From Pseudomonadota bacterium (GTDB taxonomy: Bacteria > Myxococcota > Myxococcia > Myxococcales > Anaeromyxobacteraceae): a stretch of 7,020 bases of DNA. The number at the start of each line of letters is the position of its first letter. The first letter of the stretch is position 1. The notes under the pieces are model-generated. The model was not told the DNA's origin. It ran no database searches and saw only the letters and a program-made list of their open reading frames with translations. The position numbers and the translations under genes are program-made. The stretch spans positions 1-7,020 of the forward strand of contig JAEZXM010000087.1 in the NCBI GenBank assembly GCA_023419875.1, in the 5' to 3' direction. Shown piece after piece: positions 1 to 6,983 of the stretch.

Positions 1-209
1 CAGGTGTGGCCCGGGTGGAGGTGCACGCCGGCGGGCAGCGCAAACCAGCCGGGCGCGGAGGGCGCACGACCCCGGGCCGCCGCGCGCGCGCGCGTCCGCG
101 CGCCGCCCTGCACGTAGCGCCAGAAGAACACGAAGAGCACCAAGTACCCGGCGCCGAGGACGTACTCGAGCGCCTTGGCCGGATAGACGGAGAGGAGATC
201 GTAGGTCAT
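1..209 (-). CDS. Membrane-anchored GcvH-like (lipoyl-domain) protein, N-terminal part
   Basis: The gene runs off the left edge; 69 codons plus two bases are visible. Residues about 16-34 form one hydrophobic segment (EYVLGAGYLVLFVFFWRYV). An Arg/Ala-rich linker (about 37-52) follows, then GWFALPAGVHLHPGHT, which matches the start of glycine cleavage H-protein domains (the HPGHTW motif). True GcvH is soluble and has no membrane segment, so this is an H-like domain tethered to the membrane. Its ATG overlaps the stop of the HybB-like gene by 4 bp (ATGA), and GGAGG lies 5 bases upstream (215-219), so it is the next gene of the same operon. Such H-like proteins beside NrfD-type genes probably serve a redox or lipoate-related role rather than glycine cleavage, but this is inference. 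The lipoyl-lysine region lies outside the window, so lipoylation cannot be judged. Confidence 0.8.
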   Translation of the reverse strand, partial: MTYDLLSVYPAKALEYVLGAGYLVLFVFFWRYVQGGARTRARAAARGRAPSAPGWFALPAGVHLHPGHT

Positions 210-1513
210 GCGCGCCTCCGGATCGGAATCGCCGCGCGCGCCGGCGCGAGGCCGCCGCCGGCCGCTCCTGCGGCCTCACGAAAGATCGGCAGGCGGTTGC
301 AGATCCACCTGAAGAGCAGGATGCCGATGGTCACCAGCGTCACCGAGACCATCACCTCCATCCAGCTCGGCACGTACCGCTGCGACGCCTGCCAGTTGAG
401 CGCCACCACCGAGACGTTCAGCCGGTTCAGCACGATCCCGAGCACGCCCAGGAACGCCGCGGAGCGAACCACCCGAACCTGGGAGTGACGGACGCCGTAC
501 GCGAACAGGAGGCACGGCACGAGCACGAACCCCACGAGCTCCACCAGGAACCAGGCGCCCCAGCCCGTCGCGAGGTGGTGCCAGGCGTGGCCGTCCACGA
601 CGCCCTGCACCTTCAGGAAGAAGTACGCGAAGGTGACGAGCGCGCCCGCCTTGCCGAGCCCGAGGGTGAGCTCGTCCACGCCGCCGTGCGTACCTCTCGC
701 GCCGCCGCCGAAGACGCGGTGCGAGAGCGTGCTCTCCACGATCACCATGCAGATCCCGGCGATCACCGCTGAGACGAAGAACAGCACGAAGATGGTGCCC
801 GAGTACCAGAGCGGGTGGAGCCGCGTCGGCATGATGAGGAACAGCGACCCGAGCGCCGACTGGTGCATTGTGGAGAAGATCACCGAGAGCACCGTCAGCG
901 CGATGAGCGCCTTCCGGAGCTTCGGCACGAACCGCTGCCAGCCGAGCCACTCGAAGAAGGGCAGCGTGAACTCGAGGAGGAGGACGGTCGTGTAGCACAT
1001 CACGCACCACGCGACCTCGAACAGCACCGACGCGGTCCCGTAGTGGAAGAGCGCCTGGATGATGTTCCAGGGGCGGCCCAGGTCCGCGAGCAGCCCCGCC
1101 ACCGCCATCACGTAGCCCAGGAAGGCGGTGAGGATCGCCGGCCGCTCGATGGCGTGGTAGCGCTCGAGCCCGAGGATCTGGACCGCCGCACCGACGACGA
1201 ACCCTCCGGCCGCGAGCGCGATCCCGACCATCATGTCGAAGCCGATCCAGATCCCCCAGGGCGCGCTCTGGGAGAGGTTCGTCGTCGCGCCCAGGCCCTT
1301 CCAGAAGCGCAGGACGAGGATCGGGAGGCCGACGACCAGGACCGCCGCCGCGACCAGGTTGAACGGCGTGACCAGCCCGCGCAGGTACTCGCGCAGGGTC
1401 CGGCCGAGCAGGATCCGGTCGCGCACGAACGAGGGTGCGGGGGGAGCGAGGGCGACGCTCGCGGCGAAGCCGCGCTCCGGACCCGGGGCGCCCTGGGAGG
1501 CGAGCTCAGCCAT
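206..1513 (-). CDS. HybB/NrfD-family quinone-interacting integral membrane protein
   Basis: 435 residues with about ten hydrophobic membrane segments (roughly 50-70, 86-112, 125-143, 160-182, 202-225, 238-260, 286-303, 318-340, 350-370, 386-404). HybB-like signatures are present: NLSQSAPWGIWIGFD at 79-93, followed by MMVGIALAAGGF; MHQSALGSLFL at 216-226; and RLHPLWYSG at 231-239. HybB and NrfD proteins exchange electrons between a periplasmic Fe-S partner and the membrane quinone pool. The partner here is the HybA-like protein encoded just upstream, whose stop codon lies inside this gene's start (8-bp overlap). The ATG has a strong GGAGG-type ribosome-binding site at about 1520-1526, within the end of the upstream gene. 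No hydrogenase or other catalytic subunit is visible, so the symbol hybB would overstate the case; the family assignment is firm, the reaction unknown. Confidence 0.92.
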   Translation of the reverse strand: MAELASQGAPGPERGFAASVALAPPAPSFVRDRILLGRTLREYLRGLVTPFNLVAAAVLVVGLPILVLRFWKGLGATTNLSQSAPWGIWIGFDMMVGIALAAGGFVVGAAVQILGLERYHAIERPAILTAFLGYVMAVAGLLADLGRPWNIIQALFHYGTASVLFEVAWCVMCYTTVLLLEFTLPFFEWLGWQRFVPKLRKALIALTVLSVIFSTMHQSALGSLFLIMPTRLHPLWYSGTIFVLFFVSAVIAGICMVIVESTLSHRVFGGGARGTHGGVDELTLGLGKAGALVTFAYFFLKVQGVVDGHAWHHLATGWGAWFLVELVGFVLVPCLLFAYGVRHSQVRVVRSAAFLGVLGIVLNRLNVSVVALNWQASQRYVPSWMEVMVSVTLVTIGILLFRWICNRLPIFREAAGAAGGGLAPARAAIPIRRRA

Positions 1514-2390
1514 GGTGGTCCTCCTCCCGGGCGGCGGCGCCGCCCTCGGCGTCCGTGCGGCGCCGGGTGATCGCGTAGAGCCCCATGAGCAGGGGCGGCC
1601 AGAGGGTCATGACGAGCGGTGGAGCGGCGAGCGCACCCGAGACGAGCTCGGGGAACGCCTTGCCGGGCACGCCCGCCTTGAGCGCGAGCAGCTCCGGTGG
1701 AACGTCCGTCACGTAGAGCCAGCTCGTCCCGCCAGCCTCGTTCTCGCCGTATACGTGGCGCACGTAGCGCCCGGGCGTGCCGTAGATGCGCGTCTTTGCC
1801 TCGTCGAGCAGCTCGGAACGTTTGCCGAAGACGAGCGCGCCCGACGGGCACGCCTCGGCGCAGGCGGGCAGCTTGCCCTCCGCCTGTCGCCCCGCACAGA
1901 AGGTGCACTTGCGCACCCGCGGGGCCGGGGATCGGTACTCGTACTTCGGAACGTCGAACGGGCAGGCGAGCATGCAGTACCGGCAGCCCATGCACTTGTC
2001 GGCGTCGTAGACGACCGGGCCGGAGGGGAGCTTCGTCATCGCCCGGACCGGGCACGCCGAGGCGCACGCCGGCGCGAGGCAGTGCAAACACTGCTGCTTC
2101 GCGTAGCGCGGCTCGCCGGGCGCCTTCTCGGCGCGGTTCACCACGGTGAACGCGTCCTCGCTCGTCTCCCGGCGCGAGGAGAGGCACTCGTCGCCCGGAG
2201 GCTCGGGGAGGCCGTTCGCCTCGGCGCAGGCGGCCTCGCAGCCGCGGCAGCCCACGCACCTGGTCGTGTCGACCAGCATGCCGACGGCGCCGTCGGCGCC
2301 TTCCGCCGACTCCGCTCGCGCGGCGCCGCACGCCGCCACCGCAGCGCCCGCGGTCGCCATCCGGAAGAACCCTCTGCGTGAGATCTGCAC
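1506..2390 (-). CDS. HybA-like Tat-exported 4x[4Fe-4S] ferredoxin with C-terminal membrane anchor
   Basis: The frame is open from a GTG at 2405, but I place the start at the GTG at 2390. An ideal AAGGAG lies 6 bases before it (2397-2402), whereas the 2405 codon has no such site. The product is then 294 residues and opens MQISRRGFFR, a twin-arginine signal. Numbering from the 2390 start, sixteen cysteines in four groups can bind four [4Fe-4S] clusters: CxxCxxCxxxC at 45-55, CxxCx4CxxxCP at 101-114, CxxCxxCxxxCP at 133-144, and CxxC...CxxxCP at 162-182. A hydrophobic stretch at about 252-273 followed by RRR is a typical C-terminal anchor of HybA proteins. It should transfer electrons on the outer face of the cytoplasmic membrane to or from the HybB-like protein encoded next. 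VAAC near residue 21 resembles a lipobox. Confidence 0.92.
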   Translation of the reverse strand: MQISRRGFFRMATAGAAVAACGAARAESAEGADGAVGMLVDTTRCVGCRGCEAACAEANGLPEPPGDECLSSRRETSEDAFTVVNRAEKAPGEPRYAKQQCLHCLAPACASACPVRAMTKLPSGPVVYDADKCMGCRYCMLACPFDVPKYEYRSPAPRVRKCTFCAGRQAEGKLPACAEACPSGALVFGKRSELLDEAKTRIYGTPGRYVRHVYGENEAGGTSWLYVTDVPPELLALKAGVPGKAFPELVSGALAAPPLVMTLWPPLLMGLYAITRRRTDAEGGAAAREEDHHG

Positions 2391-2396
2391 GGTGCG

Positions 2397-2402
2397 CTCC
2401 TT
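2397..2402 (-). promoter_or_regulatory. Ribosome-binding site AAGGAG that decides the start of the HybA-like gene
   Basis: AAGGAG on the minus strand sits 6 bases before the GTG at 2390. It would lie inside the coding frame if the GTG at 2405 were used. It touches the stop codon of the 25-codon gene upstream, so termination there would place ribosomes at this site. Confidence 0.65.
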
Positions 2403-2479
2403 CACTCGAGCGAGGCCGCGTGGCTCATGCCCGCGAGCACGAGGACGCCGATGAAGGCGACGAGAAAGGCGAGGATCAT
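2402..2479 (-). CDS. 25-residue single-span hydrophobic peptide
   Basis: A 25-codon frame not recognised as any named family. It begins MILAFLVAFIGVLVLAG, one continuous hydrophobic helix, and ends with a short polar tail. Support for translation: AAAGGA lies 8 bases before the ATG (2488-2493); the ATG overlaps the stop of the Cys-rich gene by 4 bp (ATGA, 2476-2479); and its TGA abuts the ribosome-binding site of the HybA-like gene. Every junction in this operon has the same coupled layout, so the peptide fits as a real member rather than spacer. Tiny single-span subunits are known from other respiratory complexes (CydX and CcoQ are precedents). A stabilising subunit of the HybA/HybB-like complex is a guess from position and hydrophobicity. 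It could instead be only a leader for translational coupling. Confidence 0.6.
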   Translation of the reverse strand: MILAFLVAFIGVLVLAGMSHAASLE

Positions 2480-2694
2480 GACGTGTGTCCTTTCGTGAGG
2501 CCTTCCACGAGCTCCCCCTCGGTCACGGCCTGCTCGACGCGGGCGCGCGCGTCCCGGAAGGCGGCGCAGCCCTGGAAGGCGCAGTCGGTCTGGCAGCAGC
2601 TCACCGACACGAGCTCGCGGAGAGGCACGAGCTTCTTCACCGGGTACGCCCGGCAGAAGACCATCCGTACTTCCTCGAGGTAGGGGCAGCTCAT
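2476..2694 (-). CDS. Small Cys-rich protein (72 residues), first gene of the redox operon
   Basis: No named family is recognised. The 72 residues contain six cysteines: C3 in the opening MSCPYLEEVR, C14 in MVFCRAYPVKK, and C33, C34, C38 and C43 in SCCQTDCAFQGC. The rest is a charged, probably helical tail. There is no signal peptide or membrane segment, so it should be cytoplasmic. Cysteine number and spacing suggest metal or Fe-S binding, or thiol chemistry, but the pattern is not a standard ferredoxin. It is the first gene after the sigma-54-type promoter, and its stop overlaps the start of the next small gene (ATGA). Only a weak ribosome-binding site (GGGACGGA region) precedes the ATG. Possible roles are assembly or cluster delivery for the HybA-like protein, or a small electron carrier or redox switch; none can be decided from sequence. 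Confidence 0.75.
   Translation of the reverse strand: MSCPYLEEVRMVFCRAYPVKKLVPLRELVSVSCCQTDCAFQGCAAFRDARARVEQAVTEGELVEGLTKGHTS
2488..2493 (-). promoter_or_regulatory. Ribosome-binding site AAAGGA for the 25-residue peptide
   Basis: AAAGGA on the minus strand, 8 bases from the ATG at 2479, inside the last codons of the Cys-rich gene. It is the main sign that the small frame is translated. Confidence 0.55.
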
Positions 2695-2719
2695 GGTCGT
2701 CCGTCCCGACGATCCTTAG

Positions 2720-2736
2720 GGCAAGCCTCGGGCCAC
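2720..2736 (-). promoter_or_regulatory. Sigma-54 (RpoN) -24/-12 promoter of the redox operon
   Basis: The minus strand reads GTGGCCCGAGGCTTGCC. Compared with the consensus TGGCACG-N4-TTGC, it keeps the essential GG and GC with exactly 10 bases between them, plus TTGC at -12. The predicted transcription start, about 12 bases past the GC, is near 2709, only about 15 bases before the ATG at 2694. A sigma-54-dependent activator is encoded immediately upstream, which supports the call. There is one mismatch in the -24 box (CCCG for CACG). Confidence 0.75.
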
Positions 2737-2881
2737 CCCCGTTCGCGTGAGTTGCGACGTGTAGAAGCGCCCTGGAAACGAGCCCTTGCGGCTCTTACGC
2801 GGGCGCGAGGCGTGCGGACACGAGGGCGCCATCGGCGAGGGAGCGCGGTACCTCTCATCAGGCCCGCTCACCCCACGCAGG

Positions 2882-2909
2882 GACAATCCGTAGTTTCCCC
2901 AGGATTGTC
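2882..2909. promoter_or_regulatory. Perfect inverted repeat, candidate enhancer site for the sigma-54 activator
   Basis: GACAATCC (2882-2889) and GGATTGTC (2902-2909) are perfect 8-bp arms around a 12-bp spacer, with arm centres 20 bp apart, about two helical turns. The dyad centre is about 185 bp upstream of the predicted start of the sigma-54 promoter, within the usual range for NtrC-type enhancer sites. It is also about 75 bp past the stop of the response-regulator gene. A terminator role is less likely because the arms are not GC-rich and no T-tract follows on the minus strand. Confidence 0.5.
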
Positions 2910-2982
2910 AGCTGCTTACGCTTCCACGGGAGCGCGGCGTCGAAGAACTCGACACCGTTGCGGCCCTCGACAGAGGCTCGGC

Positions 2983-4359
2983 CTAGCCGGAATTCTCCTC
3001 ACCATCCCGACGGATGCCCCACTTCTTCATCTTGTTGTAGAGGGTCACCCGGTCGATCCCCAGGATGCGCGCAGACTGGCTCACGTTGCCGCCCGTGTGC
3101 GAGAGGACGGCCGCCACGTGCCTCCGCTCGACCTCCTCCAGGGAGGAGAGCGGCCCGGATCTCGCCGGCGCGCCGGGCTCCGCGCGGACGGGGAGCCCGA
3201 GATCGGTGAGCTGGATGATCGTCCCGGCGCACACCACCGCGCCGCGCTCGAGCACGTTCCTGAGCTCGCGCACGTTGCCGGGCCAGTCGTGCGCGAGGAG
3301 CGCGTTCATCGCCTCGGTCGAGACGCCCTCGAGCGGCTTCTTCATCTCCGCCGAAAGCCGCTCGAGGAAGCTGTCCACGAGCAGCGGAACGTCCTCGCGC
3401 CGCTGGCGAAGCGGCGGCAGGACGATGGGGATGACGTTCAGCCGGTAGAAGAGGTCCTCGCGGAAACGGCCCTCCTGGACGGCCTTGCGGAGGTCGCGGT
3501 TGGTGGCCGCGACGATCCGGACGTCCACCTCGACCGGGGTGTTGCCGCCGAGCCGGTGGAACTTGCGCTCCTCGAGTACCCGCAGGAGGTCGAGTTGCAG
3601 CTTCGGCCCGACGTCCCCCACCTCGTCGAGGAACAGCGTGCCGCCGTCGGCCGCCTCGAACTTCCCCTTCCGCCGCGCGAAGGCGCCCGTGAACGCCCCC
3701 TTCTCGTGCCCGAACAGCTCCGACTCGAGCAGGCTCTCGGTGAGCGCGGCGCAGGAGACGGCCACGAACGGACCCTGCGCCCTCGGGCTCTCCTGGTGGA
3801 CCGCGCGAGCCAGGACCTCCTTGCCGCTGCCCGATTCGCCGAGGACGAGGATCGTCGAGCTCGACCGGGCCGCCGTCCGCGCCAGCTCGAAGATCGACTG
3901 CATGGCGGGGCTCTTCGAGACGAGATCGCGGAACCGGTACTCCTGCTTCAGCGCCTGGCGCAGGACGGCGTTCTCCCGGAGCAGCGCCTGCTGGGCGACG
4001 ATCTTCTGCATCATCAGCGACAGCTCCTCGGGATCGAACGGCTTCACCAGATAGTCATAGGCCCCGAGCTTCATCGCGCCGACCGCGGTGTCCACCGTCG
4101 CGAAGGCGGTCATCATCACCACCGCCAGATCCGGCGACCGCTTCTTCGCCTGCTCGAGGACCTGCATGCCGTCGATGCCGGGCATCTTGAGATCCACGAT
4201 CAGGATCGACCAGGGCTCGGCCTCGAGCCGCTGGAGCGCGGTGGCGCCGTCGGGAGCGGTGGCCACGAAGTAGCCGTCCTTCTCCAGCCAGCCGCCGAGC
4301 GACTCGCGGACGATCTCCTCGTCGTCGACCACCAGGATCCGCGTCCTCTCGTTGGACAT
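2983..4359 (-). CDS. NtrC-family sigma-54-dependent response regulator
   Basis: 458 residues in the classic three-domain order. The receiver (about 6-120) has the acidic pair at D12/D13, phospho-acceptor D56 in LIVDLKMPGIDG, T84 and K106 (YLVKPF). The AAA+ central domain (about 147-375) has Walker A GESGSGKE at 174-181, the sigma-54-contacting loop GAFTGA at 221-226, Walker B GGTLFLDEVG at 239-248, and the RQRREDVPLL region at 318-327. The C-terminal Fis-type helix-turn-helix is at about 421-446 (NVSQSARILGIDRVTLYNKMKKW). All motifs needed for ATP-driven opening of sigma-54 promoters are intact. The ATG has AGGAG 6 bases upstream, overlapping the stop of the archaemetzincin gene, so it is cotranscribed with the kinase, its likely partner. 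Its probable target is the operon directly downstream, which has a sigma-54-like promoter and a dyad. Confidence 0.96.
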   Translation of the reverse strand: MSNERTRILVVDDEEIVRESLGGWLEKDGYFVATAPDGATALQRLEAEPWSILIVDLKMPGIDGMQVLEQAKKRSPDLAVVMMTAFATVDTAVGAMKLGAYDYLVKPFDPEELSLMMQKIVAQQALLRENAVLRQALKQEYRFRDLVSKSPAMQSIFELARTAARSSSTILVLGESGSGKEVLARAVHQESPRAQGPFVAVSCAALTESLLESELFGHEKGAFTGAFARRKGKFEAADGGTLFLDEVGDVGPKLQLDLLRVLEERKFHRLGGNTPVEVDVRIVAATNRDLRKAVQEGRFREDLFYRLNVIPIVLPPLRQRREDVPLLVDSFLERLSAEMKKPLEGVSTEAMNALLAHDWPGNVRELRNVLERGAVVCAGTIIQLTDLGLPVRAEPGAPARSGPLSSLEEVERRHVAAVLSHTGGNVSQSARILGIDRVTLYNKMKKWGIRRDGEENSG

Positions 4360-4369
4360 GCTTCGCTCC

Positions 4370-4891
4370 TCAGCGACCCGGAAAACGCGCCCGGCAGTCG
4401 CTACATGGGGCCGGCCCCTTCTCGTCCACGTCGCGCACGCTGGCGGAGCGCCCCATCACGCACCCAGGCGTCTGGCAATGGCGCAGGCCGAAGCAGTGGC
4501 CCAGCTCGTGGACGGCTTCCTTCGCGAGGCGGTCCCGGACGACGCGCGGGCCGAAGAGCTCCAGCTCGTCCCCGAGCCGGGCGGTGGAGATCACCGCGGC
4601 GGTGCCGCCGAGCTGCGCCTCGCCGAACACGTAGGTGAGGATGGGGATGAAGAGGTCCCGGTCGGTGATGCCGAGGATCTTCCCGCCCTCCGGCGCGAGC
4701 GGCAGGAGCCACTTCAGGATCTCGCCGGACGAGTGCTGCTTCCGCCTCGGATCGAAGGCGTGCCGCGGCGCGGGGGCCTCGAATGCCTCCACCTCGGCAC
4801 GAAAGGCCCTCGCCACGTGCTTCTCCACGTGGGCCACCAGCGCCCGGTCCGGCACGCCCTCCCCGATCCAGCCGATGCGGATGAGGCCCAT
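4370..4891 (-). CDS. amzA: Archaemetzincin-type zinc metallopeptidase
   Basis: 173 residues. The core HELGHCFGLRHC (128-139) is the metzincin zinc motif HExxHxxGxxH plus Cys: H128, H132 and H138 are zinc ligands and E129 is the catalytic base. C144-V-M146 gives the Met-turn, and C163-x-x-C166 completes the four-Cys pattern that typically binds a second zinc in archaemetzincins. The length fits this family of small one-domain peptidases. No signal peptide is seen, so it should act in the cytoplasm; physiological substrates of this family are not established. The ATG directly follows the kinase stop (TGA then ATG, no gap), and the response regulator starts 10 bases after its end. It therefore sits inside a two-component operon. 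A proteolytic role in signalling is possible but unproven. Family call confident, function unknown. Confidence 0.9.
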   Translation of the reverse strand: MGLIRIGWIGEGVPDRALVAHVEKHVARAFRAEVEAFEAPAPRHAFDPRRKQHSSGEILKWLLPLAPEGGKILGITDRDLFIPILTYVFGEAQLGGTAAVISTARLGDELELFGPRVVRDRLAKEAVHELGHCFGLRHCQTPGCVMGRSASVRDVDEKGPAPCSDCRARFPGR

Positions 4892-6598
<1,707 letters not shown>

Positions 6599-6603
6599 CT
6601 CCA

Positions 6604-6609
6604 CTCCTC
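6604..6609 (-). promoter_or_regulatory. Ribosome-binding site GAGGAG for the sensor kinase
   Basis: GAGGAG on the minus strand, 5 bases before the ATG at 6598. It favours that start over the GTG at 6604, which overlaps the site. Confidence 0.6.
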
Positions 6610-6633
6610 GCTGGAAACCCCTGAATCCAGGGC

Positions 6634-6639
6634 ATTACT
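6634..6639 (-). promoter_or_regulatory. Possible -10 element of the sensor-kinase operon
   Basis: AGTAAT on the minus strand is an AT-rich island in GC-rich sequence and matches four of six positions of TATAAT. It would give a start near 6627, placing the FNR/CRP-like dyad at about -43, close to class II activator geometry (-41.5). No convincing -35 is seen, as expected of an activator-dependent promoter. Weak by itself. Confidence 0.3.
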
Positions 6640-6663
6640 ACGCCTCGCGGACTCACGAGGTCC

Positions 6664-6677
6664 TTGACCTGGGTCAG
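6664..6677. promoter_or_regulatory. FNR/CRP-family binding site (TTGAC-N4-GTCA)
   Basis: TTGACCTGGGTCAG contains the dyad TGACC-TG-GGTCA and matches the FNR/DNR-type pattern TTGAC-N4-GTCAA at nine of ten positions. It lies in the divergent spacer, 66 bp from the kinase ATG and about 110 bp from the purU ATG. The kinase operon is the more plausible target because of its respiratory content. The plus-strand TTGACC could also be read as a -35 for purU, but no good -10 follows. Confidence 0.5.
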
Positions 6678-6786
6678 GCCTGCTGCATTTCTCGCCGCCC
6701 TACATCGAGGAATTCAGCATGTTGCTGCGGCCCGCCGACGGCGGCGAATTGCGCCGTGCCCAGGGCCTGTTAGCTTGTCCGGCTCC

Positions 6787-6921
6787 ATGTCCCACCCCAG
6801 AGCCATCCTCCTCGTGCAGTGCGCGGACCGCCCCGGGCTCGTGGCTGCCATCTCGTCGTTCCTCTTCCGGCACGGCGCGAACATCATCGACTTCGATCAA
6901 CATACTTCTGAAACGGGGGGG
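6787..6921 (+). pseudogene. purU: purU (formyltetrahydrofolate deformylase), 5' fragment, apparently interrupted
   Basis: The frame starts MSHPRAILLVQCADRPGLV and continues AAISSFLFRHGANIIDFDQHTS. This is the N-terminal ACT domain of PurU, which hydrolyses 10-formyl-THF to formate and THF. After about residue 36 the expected PurU continuation (an FF[LM]R-type strand and the rest of the ACT and formyltransferase domains) is missing in all three forward frames. The same frame becomes Pro/Ala-rich low-complexity sequence. The codons also change abruptly: GAT, CAA, CAT, ACT, TCT and GAA follow a run of GC-ending codons. I read this as a gene broken by an insertion or rearrangement near 6895-6921. 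The frame remains formally open to the window end, so a misassembly or divergent protein is not excluded. No clear ribosome-binding site precedes the ATG. Confidence 0.6.
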
Positions 6922-6942
6922 CCCATGATGCCGGCCCCCCCG
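6914..6942. repeat. Perfect 10-bp all-GC inverted repeat
   Basis: CGGGGGGGCC (6914-6923) pairs perfectly with GGCCCCCCCG (6933-6942) around a 9-base loop, a very stable hairpin exactly where purU coding breaks. No T-tract follows on either strand, so it is not a typical terminator; it could be part of a mobile-element end. Confidence 0.6.
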
Positions 6943-6959
6943 ATCCCCCCGCTCGCTCC

Positions 6960-6983
6960 GGGGCAGGCTCATCCGCCTGCCCC
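6960..6983. repeat. Perfect 9-bp inverted repeat
   Basis: GGGGCAGGC (6960-6968) and GCCTGCCCC (6975-6983) with a 6-base loop. The loop contains the TGA that ends the minus-strand frame entering from the right edge. It may be a transcript-end hairpin of that gene, although no T-tract is present. Confidence 0.5.

Larger units (their letters stand above)
2695..2982. other. 288-bp intergenic regulatory region
   Basis: Non-coding spacer between the response-regulator gene and the redox operon, both transcribed leftwards. It holds the sigma-54-type element at 2720-2736 and the 8-bp dyad at 2882-2909. A small 5-bp dyad, GAGCC/GGCTC, lies at 2780-2794. I see no convincing Rho-independent terminator with a T-tract after the regulator, and no additional gene. 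Confidence 0.7.

Noticed and set aside
71..104. Alternating CG tract, possible Z-DNA or regulatory repeat
   Set aside because: It lies inside the coding sequence for the Arg/Ala-rich linker of the GcvH-like protein, and biased codons explain it.
1233..2381. 382-codon plus-strand frame opposite the HybA-like gene
   Set aside because: The minus strand carries sixteen ordered Fe-S cysteines and a Tat signal; the plus-strand product is low-complexity.
2882..2909. Dyad read as a Rho-independent terminator of the response-regulator gene
   Set aside because: The stem is only half GC, the loop is 12 bases and no T-tract follows on the minus strand. Distance to the sigma-54 element fits an enhancer better.
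2485..4638. 717-codon plus-strand frame opposite the response regulator
   Set aside because: Same artefact: it crosses the intergenic region and the complement of the regulator, and the product has no domain-like features.
6681..6698. Possible second sigma-54 promoter upstream of the kinase (GCATTTCTCGCCGCC region)
   Set aside because: The spacing between the GC and the nearest complementary CC is not 10, so the essential GG-N10-GC pattern is absent.
6700..6972. 90-codon minus-strand frame across the purU start
   Set aside because: It is complementary to the well-matched PurU N-terminus, has no recognisable domain and crosses the apparent junction.
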